DNA of 8,285 nt from positions 1-8,285 of the forward strand of contig CABUAP010000051.1 of NCBI GenBank assembly GCA_902489675.1. The letters are read 5' to 3'. Shown piece after piece: positions 7,349 through 8,285 of this stretch. The stretch is from an uncultured Azospirillum sp. (lineage in GTDB: Bacteria; Pseudomonadota; Alphaproteobacteria; RF32; CAG-239). A program made the translations under genes and the position numbers. Numbering within the stretch: position 1 is the first letter of the stretch; every line of letters begins with the position of its first letter. Below the pieces are notes generated by a model. That model was not told where the DNA came from. It did not search any database and worked only from the letters and a program-made list of their open reading frames with translations.

Positions 7349-7352
7349 AACC

Positions 7353-7745
7353 ATGAACAAATTTTTCTATATTTTATTGGCGGGCACCGTCCTTGCCGGC
7401 TGCTCGCCGAAATCTCAAATCTGCGGCACTTATAAAGGCCTGCTGCCTGCGGCCGACGGTCCGGGCATTGACATGACGCTGCAGCTTAACGCCAATAACA
7501 CTTTTGTCAGCAAACTCGTCTATGTCGGTCAAAAAGACGGCACCTTCAACGAAAAAGGAACCTACAGCATTGACGGCAACGTCATCAAACTGGAAACCGA
7601 CAACGAAATTTCCTATTACAAAAAGGAAAAAGGACAGCTGCGACTGCTGGATTATGAAAAACAGGAAATCACCGGCGCTTTGGCAAACAATTATATCTTA
7701 AAGAAAACCAAAGACTGCGCGGGAAAGGCCGAAAATGCAAAATAA
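7353..7745 (+). CDS. NlpE-like (NlpE N-terminal domain) lipoprotein without the CXXC
   Basis: This is a 130-residue lipoprotein of the NlpE/CutF N-domain family, a beta-barrel fold. In E. coli, NlpE signals surface contact and lipoprotein or disulfide stress to the Cpx system. The signal peptide ends in a clean lipobox, LAGC, with the lipid-bearing Cys at 17; the following Ser suggests outer-membrane sorting by the usual +2 rule. The domain is seen in GTYKGLLPAADGPGIDMTL (25-43), F.EKGTYSIDGNVIKL (65-80) and LRLLDYEKQEITG...NNYIL (96-116). These line up with the E. coli pattern G.LPCADCEGI, GTW.., L..LDREG. The two cysteines of the CXXC are replaced (PAADGPG). C24 and C122 are left and could form a different disulfide. 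The second NlpE domain is absent. The start is set by AGGAGG at 7343-7348. No clear promoter is visible. The stop overlaps the next gene by 11 bases, so the two are translated from one message. Confidence 0.85.
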   Translation: MNKFFYILLAGTVLAGCSPKSQICGTYKGLLPAADGPGIDMTLQLNANNTFVSKLVYVGQKDGTFNEKGTYSIDGNVIKLETDNEISYYKKEKGQLRLLDYEKQEITGALANNYILKKTKDCAGKAENAK

Positions 7746-7995
7746 GGAACCGGAACTGAAAGAAGAAGAACGGCAAAAATGTGAAATCTGGACCCGGATT
7801 ATGGGTTATTTCCGCCCGCTTTCGGTTTTCAACCCCGGCAAAAAATCAGAATTTTGCGAACGCCATTATTTCAGCGAAAGCAAGGCGACAGCAGCAGATA
7901 AAACAAAGGAGAACATACCAGAAAATAGCGGGAAAAAAGGTGAAAACATATTGCCAAATCAAGCGAAAAATGCTACATCTCGGGAAGATAATTAA
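7735..7995 (+). CDS. Small NRDD-like protein (anaerobic ribonucleotide reductase C-terminal-like)
   Basis: This 86-residue protein has a core (about 11-48), EERQKCEIWTRIMGYFRPLS through FNPGKKSEFCERHYFSE, that resembles the extreme C-terminal segment of class III ribonucleotide reductases (NrdD). More exactly, it resembles the small stand-alone proteins annotated as anaerobic ribonucleoside-triphosphate reductase in proteobacteria. The glycyl-radical and catalytic domains are absent, so it cannot reduce nucleotides alone; its true role is not established. Residues about 49-86 form a Lys/Asn/Glu-rich, low-complexity tail that looks disordered. The ATG lies inside the end of the lipoprotein gene (overlap 11 bases), with GGGAAAGG about six bases upstream, which points to translational coupling. 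No nrdD or nrdG is in view. The family resemblance is from memory of the motif and fairly secure. Confidence 0.78.
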   Translation: MQNKEPELKEEERQKCEIWTRIMGYFRPLSVFNPGKKSEFCERHYFSESKATAADKTKENIPENSGKKGENILPNQAKNATSREDN

Positions 7996-8016
7996 CCTAG
8001 ACAAGAGTCCCGAAAT

Positions 8017-8160
8017 ATGACAAAATTGGAAGAAATATTTGAACGCGTCCATCGAAGCAATATGTCCAAACTTGTAGACGGCAAACCGCTGAAAAGAGAA
8101 GACGGAAAATTTTTGAAAGGCCCCAACTACCGGCCGCCTTTCCTTGATGATTTGGCATAA
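8017..8160 (+). CDS. Small hypothetical protein, 47 aa
   Basis: A short ORF from ATG 8017 to TAA 8160 encodes 47 residues: MTKLEEIFERVHRSN, then a Lys-rich middle, then GPNYRPPFLDDLA. It is soluble and mixed in charge, with no membrane segment or Cys. It begins 21 bases after the NRDD-like gene on the same strand and is followed by a hairpin, which suits a third gene of the same message. The ribosome binding site is poor (only AAGAG about ten bases upstream). I do not recognise the protein. It could be a real small gene or chance; the compositional coherence and position favour real. Confidence 0.5.
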   Translation: MTKLEEIFERVHRSNMSKLVDGKPLKREDGKFLKGPNYRPPFLDDLA

Positions 8161-8187
8161 TCCCTTCAGTTTTTAAAACACTTTTTG

Positions 8188-8222
8188 ACACCATTGCCTT
8201 TCAAACAAACAGGTAATGGTGT
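8188..8222. terminator. Hairpin after the last ORF, probable terminator
   Basis: The arms ACACCATTGCCT (8188-8199) and AGGTAATGGTGT (8211-8222) pair over 12 bp with one G-U pair around an 11-base loop. What follows (TGTTGTATTT) is only moderately T-rich, so it is a weaker terminator than the others in the window. CTTTTTG precedes it, which on the minus strand gives CAAAAAG after the stem and is not a terminator tail. It would close the lipoprotein/NRDD/47-aa message. The remaining bases to 8285 show nothing I can name. Confidence 0.5.
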
Positions 8223-8285
8223 TGTTGTATTTAGCACCTGCCCTTTTTGAAAGATAATTTTTGCGGACATAAATCGCCCTGTTCT

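Noticed and set aside
7781..8020. A 79-codon plus-strand ORF overlapping the NRDD-like gene
   Set aside because: It is Lys/Arg/Gln-rich with no family resemblance, while the other frame carries the NRDD-like core.
8166..8285. Open minus-strand frame entering from the right edge (about 39 codons)
   Set aside because: It runs straight through the 8188-8222 hairpin, has no recognisable motif, and is short enough to be chance. It cannot be judged without sequence beyond 8285.

Overview
The window looks like a piece of chromosome from a Gram-negative bacterium of roughly balanced base composition. The evidence is an RND (inner-membrane/periplasm) efflux pump, an NlpE-like lipoprotein with a clean lipobox, and short intergenic gaps closed by textbook intrinsic terminators. 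A very small stand-alone protein resembling the C-terminal end of class III (anaerobic) ribonucleotide reductase suggests an anaerobic or facultative lifestyle. An alphaproteobacterium, perhaps host-associated, is a plausible but unproven guess. There is no rRNA, tRNA, IS element, integrase or CRISPR array.

Layout. (1) 1-863, plus strand: the C-terminal part of an AI-2E/PerM family membrane protein, closed by a 34-bp perfect palindrome that acts as a bidirectional terminator. (2) 928-1108: a gene-free stretch with only a weak hairpin, then a second bidirectional terminator. (3) 1162-2034, minus strand: a 290-aa acidic cytoplasmic protein of unknown function with its own TATAAT promoter. (4) 2035-2295: a divergent control region holding GTAAATT inverted repeats on one side and an AcrR-like operator on the other. 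(5) 2296-7211, plus strand: a compact tetR - adaptor - RND transporter operon (gaps of 13 and 3 bp), ended by a strong terminator. (6) 7353-8160, plus strand: an NlpE-like lipoprotein, an overlapping NRDD-like mini-protein and a 47-aa ORF, followed by a hairpin.

How the genes work together. The TetR/AcrR repressor would normally bind the operator in front of its own gene and hold down the whole operon. The adaptor and the HAE1-type RND pump would form a drug/proton antiporter that needs an outer-membrane channel (TolC/OprM type) encoded elsewhere. As given, the repressor gene carries a one-base frameshift after its DNA-binding domain. Either this strain has lost repression, so the pump is predicted to be derepressed, or the sequence holds an error. 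The lipoprotein downstream is an envelope protein of the NlpE fold, but it lacks the CXXC of the E. coli protein. Its pairing with the NRDD-like mini-protein is by overlap only and has no obvious functional logic.

I found no convincing wholly new multi-gene system. The items most worth a second look are the broken repressor beside a well-kept operator, the CXXC-less NlpE-like protein, the orphan NRDD-like protein, and the uncharacterised acidic protein.
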